A program made the position numbers and the translations under genes. DNA of 64,000 bases from Heligmosomoides polygyrus polygyrus. Its lineage: Eukaryota > Nematoda > Chromadorea > Rhabditida > Heligmosomidae. Location of the stretch: positions 69,536,643-69,600,642 of the forward strand of contig OX377202.1 of NCBI GenBank assembly GCA_947396885.1, written 5' to 3'. Of this stretch, positions 1 through 12,400 are shown piece after piece (within the stretch, counting starts at the first letter, position 1; every line of letters begins with the position of its first letter). The notes below the pieces were generated by a model. It had not been told where the DNA came from and ran no database searches. It was given only the letters and a program-made list of their open reading frames with translations.

Positions 1-1379
1 CATGGATGTCAATCGAAAGCCGGAAGTTCTCAACTTTTGAAGGAAACCCTATCAAGACTTTGCGATCAATCTTAGATAATGCTTATGGTTAGATGCTTGT
101 AAAATACTTGATCTTTCATTGGTAAATTATAAGCTCAAGCCCAAAGGCAGTGTGCTTCAAGGAGATCCTTAGTTGTGACCCATAATTGTAGTGGTTTTCT
201 TCGGCATTAGATAGATCATCCAGATAGCTGACTCGGATAGGTCATTTGTTTAAATGTCTAGCGTAGCCAGCATTGTGTTCACCTACTTCGTTTTCATATC
301 TACATATATGAACTGTAGTCACAGTGCAGCAGCTTTATTTGCCCGACGACGTTCAAAATCCGTAATCTGTGACGTTCGTGAAATGTCAGCGTACTTATTT
401 TGTCCACTTTAGGACGAAGATGCAGATCGTGATGCGTCAACAGTAAACACTGTTCGAGCGAAATTTGCCGCGAAGAGAAAGGTAATTTCACAATTTATTA
501 AAAGGAAGTAGGGCGATAGAGGCGGCTTTGACTAACTGTCCCAGAGGAGGTGGTTCAGTGGCTTCTATGAAGGTGAGGACGGAGACGAGAAGACAGAACA
601 GCTGCTAAAGTAAGTTTATAGGTAATACGATGAGTATATTATTGGGTAGGGATAGGTAATATACGGGAGAAATAGCCTTATTGCGACTGTGGTGAGGAGT
701 AGGAAGGGAGGAGTAGGGGAGAGCAAAAAGGAGCCGAGAAGGGACTCTCGTGAGCAGGAGAGGCGCACTTCATCTACAGTGAGGTCGCCTCCATATCCTG
801 TAACAGGCGGGGCGATAACAGGTACACGTTAGGATCGTCGTCGACGACGGTAAAGTCATCATCTCTCCCAGGAGGGGGCAATATGAAGTGCCACTTACGG
901 CGTACTGACTCCGACATAGTGACTGTACTTGCACGCTACGCAACCTTAGATAAGCATGGGGGGACGGTCAGGAGGTACACTCGCCCCTGCTGGAGGGCGT
1001 GCCATCTTCCTCTCATGCCCCTTCTCACCCACCCCCACCCCCTAGGCTTCACCGAGAGTCTAATGGCTGCCTTACGAAACCTTTGACACGCAAAACAAAA
1101 GTTTTCGGTCCGCAGAACAGCGGTGTACCTCCTGACGCCACGCCTCCAAGCAGGGGGGGGGGGGGTGTACCTCCTGTCGCGCTGCCTAAGCATGAGCCCT
1201 CAATGTGAGAGGAATTGAAGCTCACAGACAGCTTTAGGGTATAGTTCGATGGGGTAAGCTATGTTTCCTCCCTGTTCACTCCCTACAGAAATACTACAAT
1301 ATATAAGGGCGCAAGCGTGTGTGTGCGTGTGTGTGTGTGCTCGTGCGTGCGTGTTTTCCGGCACAACTGGAATGGCGGC
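1..1379. other. No gene recognised; low-complexity DNA
   Basis: No conserved coding exon was found. The stretch holds a run of about 13 G residues near 1153-1166 and a TG/CG-rich simple repeat at 1313-1355. A possible short exon at 546-609 has a CAG acceptor and a GTAAGT donor, and its open frame is acidic. It could belong to the cyn-16 linker, but its splice phase does not join the first recognised cyn-16 exon, so it is not annotated as a gene. Confidence 0.5.
1313..1355. repeat. TG-rich simple repeat
   Basis: Alternating TG/CG microsatellite. The small open frames across it on both strands are artefacts of the repeat. Confidence 0.8.
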
Positions 1380-1682
1380 CAGGGATGGGCGGAAATTTTA
1401 AAATTTTTTCCAGGAAACAGAAAACAGAAAATCGCTTTCGTCAGAAAACAGAAAATTTTGAAATTATCGGACAACCTATTTATTCTACCCAAAGGTCCAT
1501 TTTCCCAGTAGCAAATGCTTTTGAATGACTAGAAATATGGTGGATGACAAGCGTTTTAACTTTTAGGCGTTTATAAAAATTTCTAGTACACTCCAAATTC
1601 AATACAGTCAGTAAATTGTAAACCTCGACTCAAAGGTCCTAGCATTCTTGTCATTTGAAGTATGCAACATTACTTACCAGCT

Positions 1683-4190
1683 CCATTTCTCAGACGAGTC
1701 AGACGTTCTTCGTCTTCTTCACGACTTCTTCGACGCTCTTGAAAGCTCCCAAGCCGCTCGTTTCCTTCTGCTCAGCTCTGGTGCTAGATCGTTGGCCATG
1801 TTGACTTCGCGACCCAGATACACATAGCTGGAGCATTCGGAGAGGTTCGTTCCGTTGAGCGAGAATGGGGCATCAGAAACCCCTCCGTTCTTCATGAACA
1901 TCGTCTTCGTAAGATTCAGCTGCAGTCCAACGCTTCCACATACACGATCGAAGTCGGCCAGCATTCGCTCCGCCTGGCTGATGCTCGGTGTTATGAGCAC
2001 GATGTCGTCAACGAAGCGCAGATGATGCAGCTGCCTGACGTCGACTTTCACTCCCATGTCTCCCCATTCTAGTTCGCGCATGACGTTTTCGAGGGTGGCG
2101 CTGAAGAGCATAGGAGATATGGTATCCCCTTGCCGAACCCCTCTCTCCACATCGATGACGACGTCGTTGTAGAATGGAGAGATCTTGGTCGTGAATTCAC
2201 TGTACAGCTCTCGAAGGACACTGATGTACTGAGTAGGAACACCCCGGGTGGAGCTCGAAGACCGCTTCAGTTTCGACGGAGTCGAATGCCTTCTTCAGGT
2301 CGATGAACGTAAGGCAAAGCGGCAACTTGTACTCTCGCGACACTTCGATGAGCTTCGTAATGGTGTGTATGTGGTCGAACGTGCTGAATCCTCTCCGAAA
2401 TTCTGCTTGTTCGGAAGGGAGAACAGAGGGAACGACGTATAAATGCGAAAGATGGCATGGGGCGGGTGGACGTGGCTATCGAAGAGATCGGAGTAGAAGT
2501 CGTGAGTCGTGGATGACCTTCTCCATGGTCCTTCTGGAAAAGGTGACGGTTTCGTCAGGACGTCGAAGAGCGGTCATCTTGGTCTTGAAGTTGGCGAAGT
2601 TCCGGCGGGCATTGCGGATGCTACCCTGCCTCTGCTGCTTCAGCCAACACTTCTGCCCTTCTCTCCTTGAGATCTTCCTTTATCGCCGCTCTGCATAGCC
2701 TCGCAAGCTCGGACGTCAGCCGGTAGTTGCCTGACGCTCGTGCTGCTCCACGCTGGCGTATAAGCTCGAGAGTTTCCGGAGACAGGCGTCTCTTGGTGGT
2801 CTTCAAGCTCTCGGCTTCCTTAGCACTATCGTGGAGATGGTGCACGAAGCGGTCGTATTCCTCATCGACGTTGTCCATGACGGCATCTTCCCAAAGGCCG
2901 AGAAGAGAGGTGTATAGGTCCCAGTTGATGGTCGTTCTGGGGTTCCTCTTCTTGAACTTTGCGGCCTTCTCTCCTTGACGCAAAAAGCGGAACCTCGCGC
3001 GGAGGAGGCGGTGGTCCGATCACGTGTAGAACTTGAGGACAACGGAAGCGTCGGTCAGGCAATACTTGCGGGTGATGATGATGTGGTCGATCTCGTTGTG
3101 GAACTGGCCATCGGGAGATTCCCAAGTCCGTCTTAGGGAGGGAGGCTTCTGAGACTGTTAGTTTCCATGGATGTTCTTGGTCGACATGGTAAACACGGAC
3201 AGCCTTTCACCTTGCTCGTTCCACTCCAAACCGTGGGTTCCGATGTGAAGTTCTTCCGGCGACCTTCGTGGCCCGATCTTGGCGCTGAAGTCGCCGACGA
3301 TCACCTTGTAGAAGGTGTGATCTTCCTTATAGAACTTTTCCAGCACCACGTAGGAGGCTTCGACTTCTTCGTCGTCGTAGTCGGATGTTGGGGCATACGC
3401 GACGAATACAGTCAAAGCTGGCACGGAGCCACATCGCTTCAATCGCAGACGTCCGATTCGGCTTGTCAGAGACTCGTACGAGTCGATGTTCATGGTCAAG
3501 CGCGTTGACGAGGACACCAACGCCGCCTACTTCCCTGCTGTCGCATGTTCCGAGGAACAGTTCTTCTCCGGAGTCGTAGGGGGTGGTGTCTTCTCGTCTC
3601 AGTCAGTCCGATGACGTCGTACTTGATCTTCCTGGCTTGCATCATCAGGTCCTCGACGGATGCTTCCGATGCAAGCGTGCGGGCGTTGTAAGTACAGATC
3701 GTCATCCTAGGGTACTCGTCCTTCCCATCGCTGCAGAAATGGGGCTCTTTTGGGGTCAGGGGAATGATGTCCTTTAGTGGTGCCGTGTTTGACTGCGATA
3801 CAACATGGGGAGCTAGTCAGGCTCTGTCGTGCGGGCGAAGAACTCCGGGCAGCCAGCCAGACTGCCCGAAGGGACGGGGCGAGACTTAAGGCGGCCTCGA
3901 ATCGCCTTACGATGTACTCCCAGTCTACCGAGTGCAAGCTTTTGGCCGAGCCGATACAGTTACAATCCGCACAGGAGCGAACACATCCACGCACACTGTG
4001 CATGAACATGCCGCGCCCATCCCGTGCAGCCCACCTGCGTCTCTGGGCAGTACACGGTCGCAATTGGTTCGCGTTTAATTTGCCTATCCACCACCCGGGG
4101 ACGCGCCACGTGGCCCTACGACAAGAGGCCCGAGATCCCTCTTAACAAAAAAGCCCAAAGGCTCTCTATCGAGGGAGATTCGTGGGGCAA
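1683..4190 (-). pseudogene. RTE-type retrotransposon (family 2), degenerate, antisense
   Basis: Read on the minus strand, the pieces run in the normal order of an RTE endonuclease-reverse transcriptase. The 5' region and the endonuclease start (TICTYNARTLASEA, TETRRH) lie near 3496-3705. The middle of the endonuclease (VFVAYAPTSDYDDEE, VIVGDFSAKIG) lies at 3158-3520. The SDHRLLRARF end of the endonuclease is near 2980-3010, the connector at 2621-2983, RT motifs near 2150-2450 (IDLKKAFDSVE), and FVDDIVLI of the YxDD box near 2010-2040. Frameshifts and stops break it at least five times. The copy stops near 1683, before its 3' end, so it is a dead, 3'-incomplete fragment. Confidence 0.85.
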
Positions 4191-4204
4191 AGGGATACTT
4201 TTTC

Positions 4205-4930
4205 CAAAGCTGGACTTGGACGTTGGACTGCAGCTGAATCTTTCGGAGACCGTGATCATGGGGAACGGACAAGTGTCAGATGCCCACTCTCGCTCAACGG
4301 AATGAACATCTCCGAATGCTCTAGATACGTGTATCTGGGTCGCGAAGTCAACAAAGCTAACGACCTAGTGCCGGACCTGGACAGTAGGAAACAAGCGGCT
4401 TGAGGAGCCCTCAAGAGCGTCGAAGAAGTCGTGAAAAAGACCAAGAACGTCCGACTCCGTGTCCATCTATTCGGCTGCACTGTTCTTCCTGCCTTGACAT
4501 ACGAATCAGATACTTGAGCCATACGAGAGTGGAATCAGCGTCGCAGAGCGGGGAACCAAGAAGATGATGCTCGCAGTGCCACGGCTCACACAAGTGAGAG
4601 AAGGCCTCCGGAATTGCCAGATTCGTCGAAGTTCGAACATCAGAGATGGTGTCGCATGGGCCAATTTGTTGAAAATTAGGTGGGTAGGCTACATAAAGCA
4701 GTCACCGACTGGATTTCGCGGGATGTCAAGAGAACACCAGGACGTCCACCAGCGTGTTGGTCGGACTTCTTTGCTGTTCGCTTCCTTCGAGCGAGAGAGA
4801 CCCATTAGAGCACTCTGGCACGGGAAAGGGACGAATGGATACGCTGCTGGCGCATGCTCGAGCAATTCGATGACCCTCGGAACGACAGATGATACATGAA
4901 GAATTTCGTAAACCACTACCGTACCTCGGC
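4205..4930 (+). pseudogene. RTE-type retrotransposon (family 2), 3' fragment
   Basis: On the plus strand the translation contains VGLQLNLSETVIMGNG, SLNGMNISECSRYVYLGREVN and further family-typical C-terminal sequence, interrupted by stops and frame changes. The content overlaps the antisense fragment next to it: both carry the YVYLGREVN segment. The two therefore derive from different insertions lying head to head, not from one copy inverted during integration. It ends near 4930 without a clear tail. Confidence 0.75.
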
Positions 4931-5078
4931 GAAATCAAAGGTAACCATAACTTTTCTGCTTCTTAATAATTTTTTATAGCCAAAAGCCGAGTAAGGTATA
5001 GAGTTGAAAAAAAGGCTCCCCAAAGCTTTTCAGGCAGCAGTCATTGGGAATGACAGGCCAACAATTGTCAATTTTTAA

Positions 5079-5384
5079 CCCTTTCAGGACATTATCCGAC
5101 GATGTCGTCGGACGCTTTTTTGCCACGTGCGACAATGTCTGGCGATGTCATCGGACACCATCATAAAAATAGTTCAAGAAAAATTATCACACATTTAATA
5201 GTACAGTTTTAATCAATGTGTCCACTAATAGCTACGGTCAAGACGGTCCCTGGGGAACTTCATTCGTTACTGTTTTTCGTATTTAACAAATAATACAAAT
5301 AAAATAATTCAAATAATCAGCGCGCGGGAAACGTGCGCACTGTCCCACGCGGCGTCACCTGAAAATCGCGCTTTCGTGAAAGGG
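5079..5384. mobile_element. piggyBac-type MITE flanked by TTAA
   Basis: A 306-bp segment is bounded by TTAA on both sides (5075-5078 and 5385-5388) and has inverted ends CCCTTTCAGG and CCCTTTCACG. A TTAA duplication next to CCC-starting ends is the hallmark of the piggyBac superfamily. There is no ORF, so it is non-autonomous. The interior carries GC-rich mirror motifs around GACGATGTCGTC. Confidence 0.7.
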
Positions 5385-6272
5385 TTAAACCGGAGGTGGA
5401 GAATGATTCTACCCATAGTTACTATAGGACAAGCGGTTAGTTAATGGGTGGTTAACTGCCCCTCAGAACACTAGGTTTATAGCCTTAATATAAAGTTGTA
5501 AGTAATCGTAATTGGTGCAAACTATTGTTGAAATTCAAAAGAATACGAAGCGGAATTATGAAAGACGAGAAATGGCATATGAAGGGACTCCATGTCAGTA
5601 ACACTTATACAGCCAATCAAACAAACAAAGCGGCATAGTTCCGAGTGTATGGCGCGATTTATATCTTCACGACCACATCCGAAAACGCCATATGCTTGCA
5701 ACTGAGGATTTTCTAGAAACATGTTTTGGAACGCAACTCATAATTCTACGATACTTTATGGATACTTTTTTATAGGATTTCCATGATATAATTTTGTTGG
5801 CAGCACTATTCTCTGTTTTCTGGCCTATTTTTAGCCATTTTTCCAGAAAACTGAAATTCCGCCCATCCCAGATGGCACTGCGTATTGGAAACGATTGCTG
5901 AACATCAACATCGTCACTGGCGATGCCGTAGACGTGCCGAACACGTCGGCAACCATGCCTGGGCATTTATATGATCATCGACGGAAGGCACTCACAGCAA
6001 GGAAGGCCGTCGATCGATATTGTCGATTTTTTGTGGATGTCGTTCAAGCGGCACGAAACTTCAGCCCCGGGGGTAACCAAGCTCGCTGAACACATAATCG
6101 ATATTGGTCAAATAATTGTTTTTGTAGATGTCGTCTATTTTTTCGATTTTTTTCCAACTTGCCCCAATCGACGTCGTTAAGATGTTCTTCCTGAGGAAAC
6201 CATGACATAGGTGGCAGCTGCAATTGATGCTGAGAAGTTATTACCACGCGAAGCCGTCATGAAGCCGTCGAT

Positions 6273-6296
6273 GCGGCCGAGAGGCCTCTCGGCCGC
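6273..6296. repeat. 24-bp perfect palindrome
   Basis: A 12-bp arm, GCGGCCGAGAGG, is followed directly by its reverse complement. It lies just upstream of the first recognised cyn-16 exon. Part of it (CCTCTCGGCCGCAC) recurs in the inverted repeats of the Tc5-like element near 22222, which points to repeat origin. Confidence 0.85.
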
Positions 6297-6387
6297 ACTG
6301 ACGGCTGGTCCTCGCAATAATCTACTTTGGTAGTCGGCCATCGGTAATCACAACTTTTGGAAAGCATTTGTAATTTATTCCGTTAAG

Positions 6388-6473
6388 ATTGAGGAAGTAG
6401 ATGAAGATGGCAAGGATGAGGATTTCGAGAGATTAATTGATGAAGAACGACGGAAACAGGAAAAGGAGAGGAT
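6388..6473 (+). CDS. cyn-16: cyn-16 exon (first recognised)
   Basis: Encodes an acidic then basic stretch, IEEVDEDGKDEDFERLID followed by EERRKQEKER. The donor GTAAGT begins at 6474 and the exon ends in phase 2. The acceptor is uncertain: the frame stays open upstream to about 6330, and the nearest AG (TTAAG, ending 6387) is a weak acceptor for a nematode. Confidence 0.7.
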
Positions 6474-9400
6474 GTAAGTATTTTGAGATTTCAAGTACAT
6501 TTTTATTCGTTTTTCCACGCAGACCTCGTATTAGATGAAGAATTTCAGGACGCAAATGCAAGCTGAGTTAAAGGCCATGCAAAAAGAACATATCAAAGCA
6601 CTTAGAAAACCAAAGGAAAAGGAGCAGACTGAGGAAGGTAATTTACTTTTTCATTGGTGCACTATGTGAACTCGAATGCAGGCGACAGGCCTTTGTGACA
6701 GGCCGGCCTACGAAGACCCATGTCACATCACATGGTTGATGACGTTACATGAGTATCGAGATAGTGCTACGGCGTCCGCGGGAGCCGACGCGCACTCGCA
6801 GAGCCCGGCGAGTGTGAGAAGTATGCGAGGGTCCCTGATGCGAGGACGGCATCGAGGGGCAACTGAGCTAGTCCGAAAGTCCCGTAACGTAAGCAGGACC
6901 CGCTTGGCAACGCTGAATGTGGGTACGTTGACGGGCCGCTCGTGCGAGTTGGTTGAAGCACTGGAGCATAGAAGAGTTGATTTCTGTGCGGTGCAGGAGA
7001 CGAGGTGGTCCTGCCGCAAGTCTAGGGACATAGGACGAGGCTTCAAGGCCGTTCTATGTGGAAGTCCCAGAACCACCAGTGGAGTTGGAGTCATCGTCTC
7101 CGAACGATTTCGTGACTCGATTGTAAGCGTCGAACGCTTTGACGATCGATTGATGAAGATCGTTGTTGCCGCTAAGGAGCGACTCTATCACTTCTTCTCT
7201 GCGTATGCTCCGCAGACTGGCTGCTCCGATCAAGCCAAGGATGAGTTTTGGAGCCTGCTTGATGAGAAGACAGCAGAGGTGCCGTCGAAAGATATCATCA
7301 TAGTCGCTGGTGACCTTAATGGGCACGTCGGCGCGACGAATGACGGGTACAGCTGTCATGGTGGATTCGGTTACGGGTCGCGTAACGCCGATGGTGAGCG
7401 TATCCTTGAATATGCGGAATCGCATAACCTCACCATAGTAAACACCGTATTTCGTAAACGCGACTCCCACCTCATCTCATACTATAGTGGGAACTCCAAG
7501 TCTCAGATAGATTTCGTCCCTGTGAAGGATCGCGACCGAAGTCTTGTCACAGATGCGAAGGTCGTGCCGTATGAGACGGTCGCCCCACAGCACCGACCGC
7601 TGATCTGCACCCTAAAGATTGCCCCTCCAAGGCAGAAGCAGGTCGAGCGATGCGGTGCACCGAGAATCAAGTGGTGGCGAATGAGAGAGAAGGAAGCAGC
7701 TGCGATTTCTCGCGTGCGGTTGCCGACAGTCACAACTGTCGACGAAACTTGGAAGAAGGCTGCCGACGCGATAGGTGAAGCTGCAAGGTTGGAGCTCGAC
7801 ATCACGGTGCCTGGACGACGCAAGGTCGAAAAGCAGGCGTGGCTGTGGACAGATGATGTGAAAGCAAAAGTTCGAGAGAAGAAGTCGCTCTATCACGTGT
7901 TTCTCAGCGACAAGACAGCCGATAACTGGCGGAAGTACCAAGAAGCGAGGAAAGCTGCAAAGAAGGCCGTGGCTGTTGCAAAAGCCACTCATTATGAAGA
8001 TGTCAACGAGAAGCTTGAGTCTCGCGATGGTGAGCGGTATCTATACCGACTTGCTAAGAGCCGCCATCGCCAAACCGAGGATATTGAAAAGTTTTTTGGC
8101 ATCAATGATGAGAGCGGCCATCTTCTGACAGACCGCAAAAAGGCGCTGAAGCGATGGCGTGATTACTTCGAGGAAGTTTCCACTATGGAATTTCCTCACC
8201 CGGCCATCCCTTCTGTGGCTTTTGTTCACGGTCCCGTACACAAGATCACCGTGGAGGAGACAGAAGCGGCTCTGAGGAAGATGAGGTCAGGCAAAGCAAC
8301 TGGGCCCGACGACGTGGCAGCTGATCTGTGGAAGTCAAAGCTGTGGTACCCTGCTGAGTGGTTGGCGAAGTTCTTTAACCAGGTTGTGGCGGAGAAGAAG
8401 GTGCCTGAGTGTTGGCGCCAAAGCACGACGATTCCGATTTGGAAGAAGAAGGACAGTCCTGCAGACTGCTCCAATTACCGTCCGATTCGCTTGCTCTCGC
8501 ACAGCATGAAGATCTTTGAGCGAATTGTCGATGGTCGAATTCGTGACATCGTCCAGCTTTCCAGCAATCAGTGCGGCTTCGTAGCTGGCTGTGGCACCAT
8601 TGATGCCATACATGCCGCCCGCCTCTTGTTAGAGAAGCATCGCGAGAAGCAGAAGCCAGTGCATATCGCCTTCCTCGACTTGGAGAAGGCCTTTGACCGC
8701 GTACCGCGTGAAGTGATATGGTACGCCCTGCGGCGACATGGAGTTCCTGAAGAGCTCATAGAGTGGGTGCGAATCCTCTACTCTTGCCCAAAGAGTAGAG
8801 TTCAAGCTGCAGCCGGAACCTCGATGGAGTTCCCCATCTCTGTCGGGGTACACCAGGGTTCTGCGCTTTCCCCACTCCTCTTTGTTGTCGTCATGGACGC
8901 CATTACACGAGATCTTCAGAAGCCAGTCCCCTGGACACTGCTTTATGCTGATGACGTAATGCTCGCTAGCGAAAATAAAGGTGAACTCGAGCGAGAGGTG
9001 CAAGCTTGGTGTGATCGCTTGGAGTGTTTTGGACTCAGATTGAACGTGAAGAAGACCGAGTATCTAACGACTGACGTTAATGAGTCCAGCTCCATCAAGG
9101 TTAACGGCATCGAGCTCCCACGCACTTCGGTTTTTAAGTACCTGGGATCAGCAGTAGCATCCGATGGCAATCTGATGATTGAAGTGAACTCACGCGTGAG
9201 TGCAGCTTGGTCCAAGTGGCGCTCGTTGACTGGCGTGCTCTGCGATAGGAAGATGCCAGAGCGCTTGAAGTCAAAAATATATAGAACTGTCGTCCGGCCG
9301 GTAGCGATGTACGGTGCTGAGTGTTGGCCTGCGACCAAGGAGGTTGAAACGCGCCTCAGCGTCATGGAGACGAAGATGCTGCGCTGGACGGCTGGAGTCA

Positions 9401-12400
9401 CGCGCCTGGACCGCATCCGAAACGATCGCGAAGCTCGCTTACGATGGTACGGCCACGTTCTGCGTGGAGAAGACAGCGTCCGCAAAATAGGCCTTAAGTT
9501 CGAGGTGGTAGGAAGGCGGCCTAGAGGGCGTCCGAGGCAGCGCTGGTCTGACTCGTTACATATGGACTTGAAGGTTGCTGGTGTCCACCCTGATCTAGCG
9601 CTGGATCGGGAGAGGTGGCGTCATGACACCAGAATAGCGGACCCCGCTACGAAGCGGGACAGACGCTGAAGAAGAAGAAGAAGAAGATTGGTGCACTATG
9701 TGAGACAGTGTTCCTCTTGAGTTCAAGTGTCATACAACCTACCTTCTGTTGATGCTTGTCTTTTCTTGAGGTTCACTCAGTGAAAAGAGGTCCTGCCTGG
9801 CATAGCAAAGGGCATGGGTTCGGATGTTACCTGGCGCAAGTATTTTGACCACTACTTTTACATATTTTAAAGACATTGTTGTTGCGGACGAACTGTTTGA
9901 GCCCAATCTTTTCTCATGCTAATGCAGTATTCGTGTGCGATGTGCTGCAACAAGAACTGAATGCAATGTATAACACTAAAGTGGAGAAATGGAGGAGTTG
10001 TATGTAAACAAACAAGTTGAACTCCTACCGTATCTGTGGTAAAAATTGGAGGAACGGCTGCAGGCAACGATATGGCGGTCTCCTTAACTTGTCTTTCAAC
10101 TCGCCAACGAAATCCTGTAATCCTGCTTGATCCATGTGTTCGATTAAGATGCGTCTGAGAAAATGGAGTGGTGGTCAACTTCACAGGTCATTGTATCAGC
10201 GCACTCCGCATTATACCATCCCGTGGTGGACAGAGTTGATGGAGGGCCTCAAAGAAACTGATGAACGGGGAACATTACCCTTAGAAATTAAGAACGATTG
10301 TGATCCATGAAACAGCTTCTTATAGTTAGTAGAATAGGTTTAGGTATTCAAGTTGTGCATTTTTAAGAAGTGATGAATATGTGTACTCATTATTTTAGAG
10401 GAGCAACAATCTGAAGCAATGAAATTATACTATGGTCTCAAGTTGAAGTTCAAATCGAAATCAAAGGACATAGTAAGGACGAAGGATCCATCTCGAGAGA
10501 ACCAGGTACGAGAGCAAGCTACATCTAGATACTTGGTTATCCTTAGGTGCAGCTGGAGCTGGGCACATGGAAGTACAGTCGGAGGAGGCGTAAGCTGTCG
10601 CTGCACTTCAACTCAGGGTTTTGATTCGCATTTCCCGCTCAGCCTAACTAAGTCTATCATCGACTGCGATGATGCTCAAGCCCTGGAGGGTCAAGAGGCT
10701 GTCGCTGCCATACAGCTGCCTCACAGCAGTTCGCGCTGCACCTGTACACAGACCAGTTGGTCTCGCAATAAACTCTTGTCTCATCCCTTACACTCGCTCT
10801 CACCTCCCCTGAACCAGCGCATTATTAGGGCGTACAAGTTCTACGTCGTGTCGTCCTTGACATTTTGGTTTCATGTACTCATCCCTTAACTCGATAAAAA
10901 GTTTTTGAAGACTTTGTTCACTCTCTTTTAATTCTCTTAAAGCGAACTATGGTAGCCCTGCATTTCTCATAGTTAAAGTCACTTGGAATTGCACAGTTTA
11001 GGCTAACTGCGTGCTCTTTGTAGCGTGTGACTAAATCATGAAACGCGGTTGAGCTCAATATGATTGCAAATTTTCTTGCATGGAATGCTATTTTTTAAAA
11101 ATTCTCCCTTAATATTGTTAGTGAAGAGAAGAGGCTGCTCCAGGTACTTTCAGCGTACAGGAGATTTAACCTTCTGATTTAGAAAGTGCGATCGTGAATA
11201 GAATCGACTTTGTGCTCCAGATATTTAACGGGAGAATAATTCCCTTGGATTCAGAGAATGCGATCTTATATTGGACCGACTTTATGCTCCAGGTCCCAAA
11301 GCTGTTACACTTTCACACGGGAGACTTAGGCTTGTTAGGCCGATGCACCAAAAGTAAAGAACGGCACAACGTAGGACTTGTACGCCCTAATAGTGTGGTG
11401 GTTCAGTGGATGTGAACGTGAGTGTAAGGGATCAGTCAAGAGTTTATTGCGAGACCAACTGGTCTATGCACAGGTGGAGCGAGAGCTGCTGTGAGACAGC
11501 TGTATGGCAGCGTCATGCCTCTTGACCCTCCAGGGCTTGAGCATTATCGCAGTCGATGATAAAATCTTACATCCGCAAGTTGTTGTATAGGCCAAATGCG
11601 CATTCAAGTCGTCTTCACGATATCTCGTTGAAGTAGAATGCGAGACGCAAAAGGTCGACTAACGCCGGCCTTTGTCGTTACTATCCTTTTTTAAGTGGAA
11701 ATGAGTTCTTAGTGCGGGTTTTAGTTTTGTGAAGTTGCATGGTTTACTGTTAATTTTAATCTCCCTTGCAGACAATGACTATGCTTGAACGATTTCAAAA
11801 GAAGTTAGCAGCATCCAGTCAGTCGGCGATTTTACACGACAAAAAGGTGCCAATCAAAGAGGAGGAAAAGACGGAAGAGCAGAGGGCTGAAGAGAAGCAG
11901 TTCGGGATCGATCTGGACGCGGAGGATACCGTTGGTGATGATTGGTTAGTTGTTCGTTCTCGCTCGCTTGAGGTTGACACTATTGACAATGCTCAACTAA
12001 TTTAGAGGAGGATCACATTTCCTATACAAATACTTACACTCTGTGACAAACGGCTGCATAAGCCCTTGTTGGTTTGCGGAACTCACATTAGGGGGCGTGG
12101 CTTTTATGGATACTGAGGAATGTCGCAAGTATTCGGCGGTTAAACTTATCCATCCGACACTTTGCAAGATGTCGCCCAAAAATCTTGTCGCTGTTTGAAT
12201 GATTGCACAACATGCAATTCTTAGCCTTCAAGCTTCCATCAAGGTGTTTTGAAGAGTGGGAAAGGGGGGGGGACGGCAGACGGTACCGAGTATGCAAGGG
12301 TACAAAAACAATCAGAAACCGAAGATCGTGATTTAGCAGAGAGGGAGAACAATTTGCTTTCGAAGGCATTTAGTGTAGTCAACGATAGGCTCGCATAGGT

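Larger units (their letters stand above)
1380..5871. mobile_element. Candidate hAT-like element ends enclosing nested insertions
   Basis: The left end reads CAGGGATGGGCGGAAATTT. The reverse complement of the right end reads CTGGGATGGGCGGAATTTC. This is an inverted pair with the CAGGG(A/T)TGGGC style of hAT termini. The outer flanks are ATGGCGGC (1372-1379) and ATGGCACT (5872-5879), which agree at 6 of 8 positions and could be a decayed 8-bp target duplication. No hAT transposase is visible. The interior is RTE debris and a piggyBac-type MITE. The pairing may also be two unrelated repeat fragments. Confidence 0.3.

Noticed and set aside
546..609. Possible upstream cyn-16 exon (acceptor CCCAG, donor GTAAGT, acidic frame)
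   Set aside because: Its splice phase (1) does not fit the first recognised exon, the homology is too weak, and the start resembles the GTGGTTCAGTGG motif of an intronic repeat.
936..1208. Proline-rich open frames on both strands
   Set aside because: Products of C/G-rich low-complexity DNA around a poly-G run. No conserved motif.
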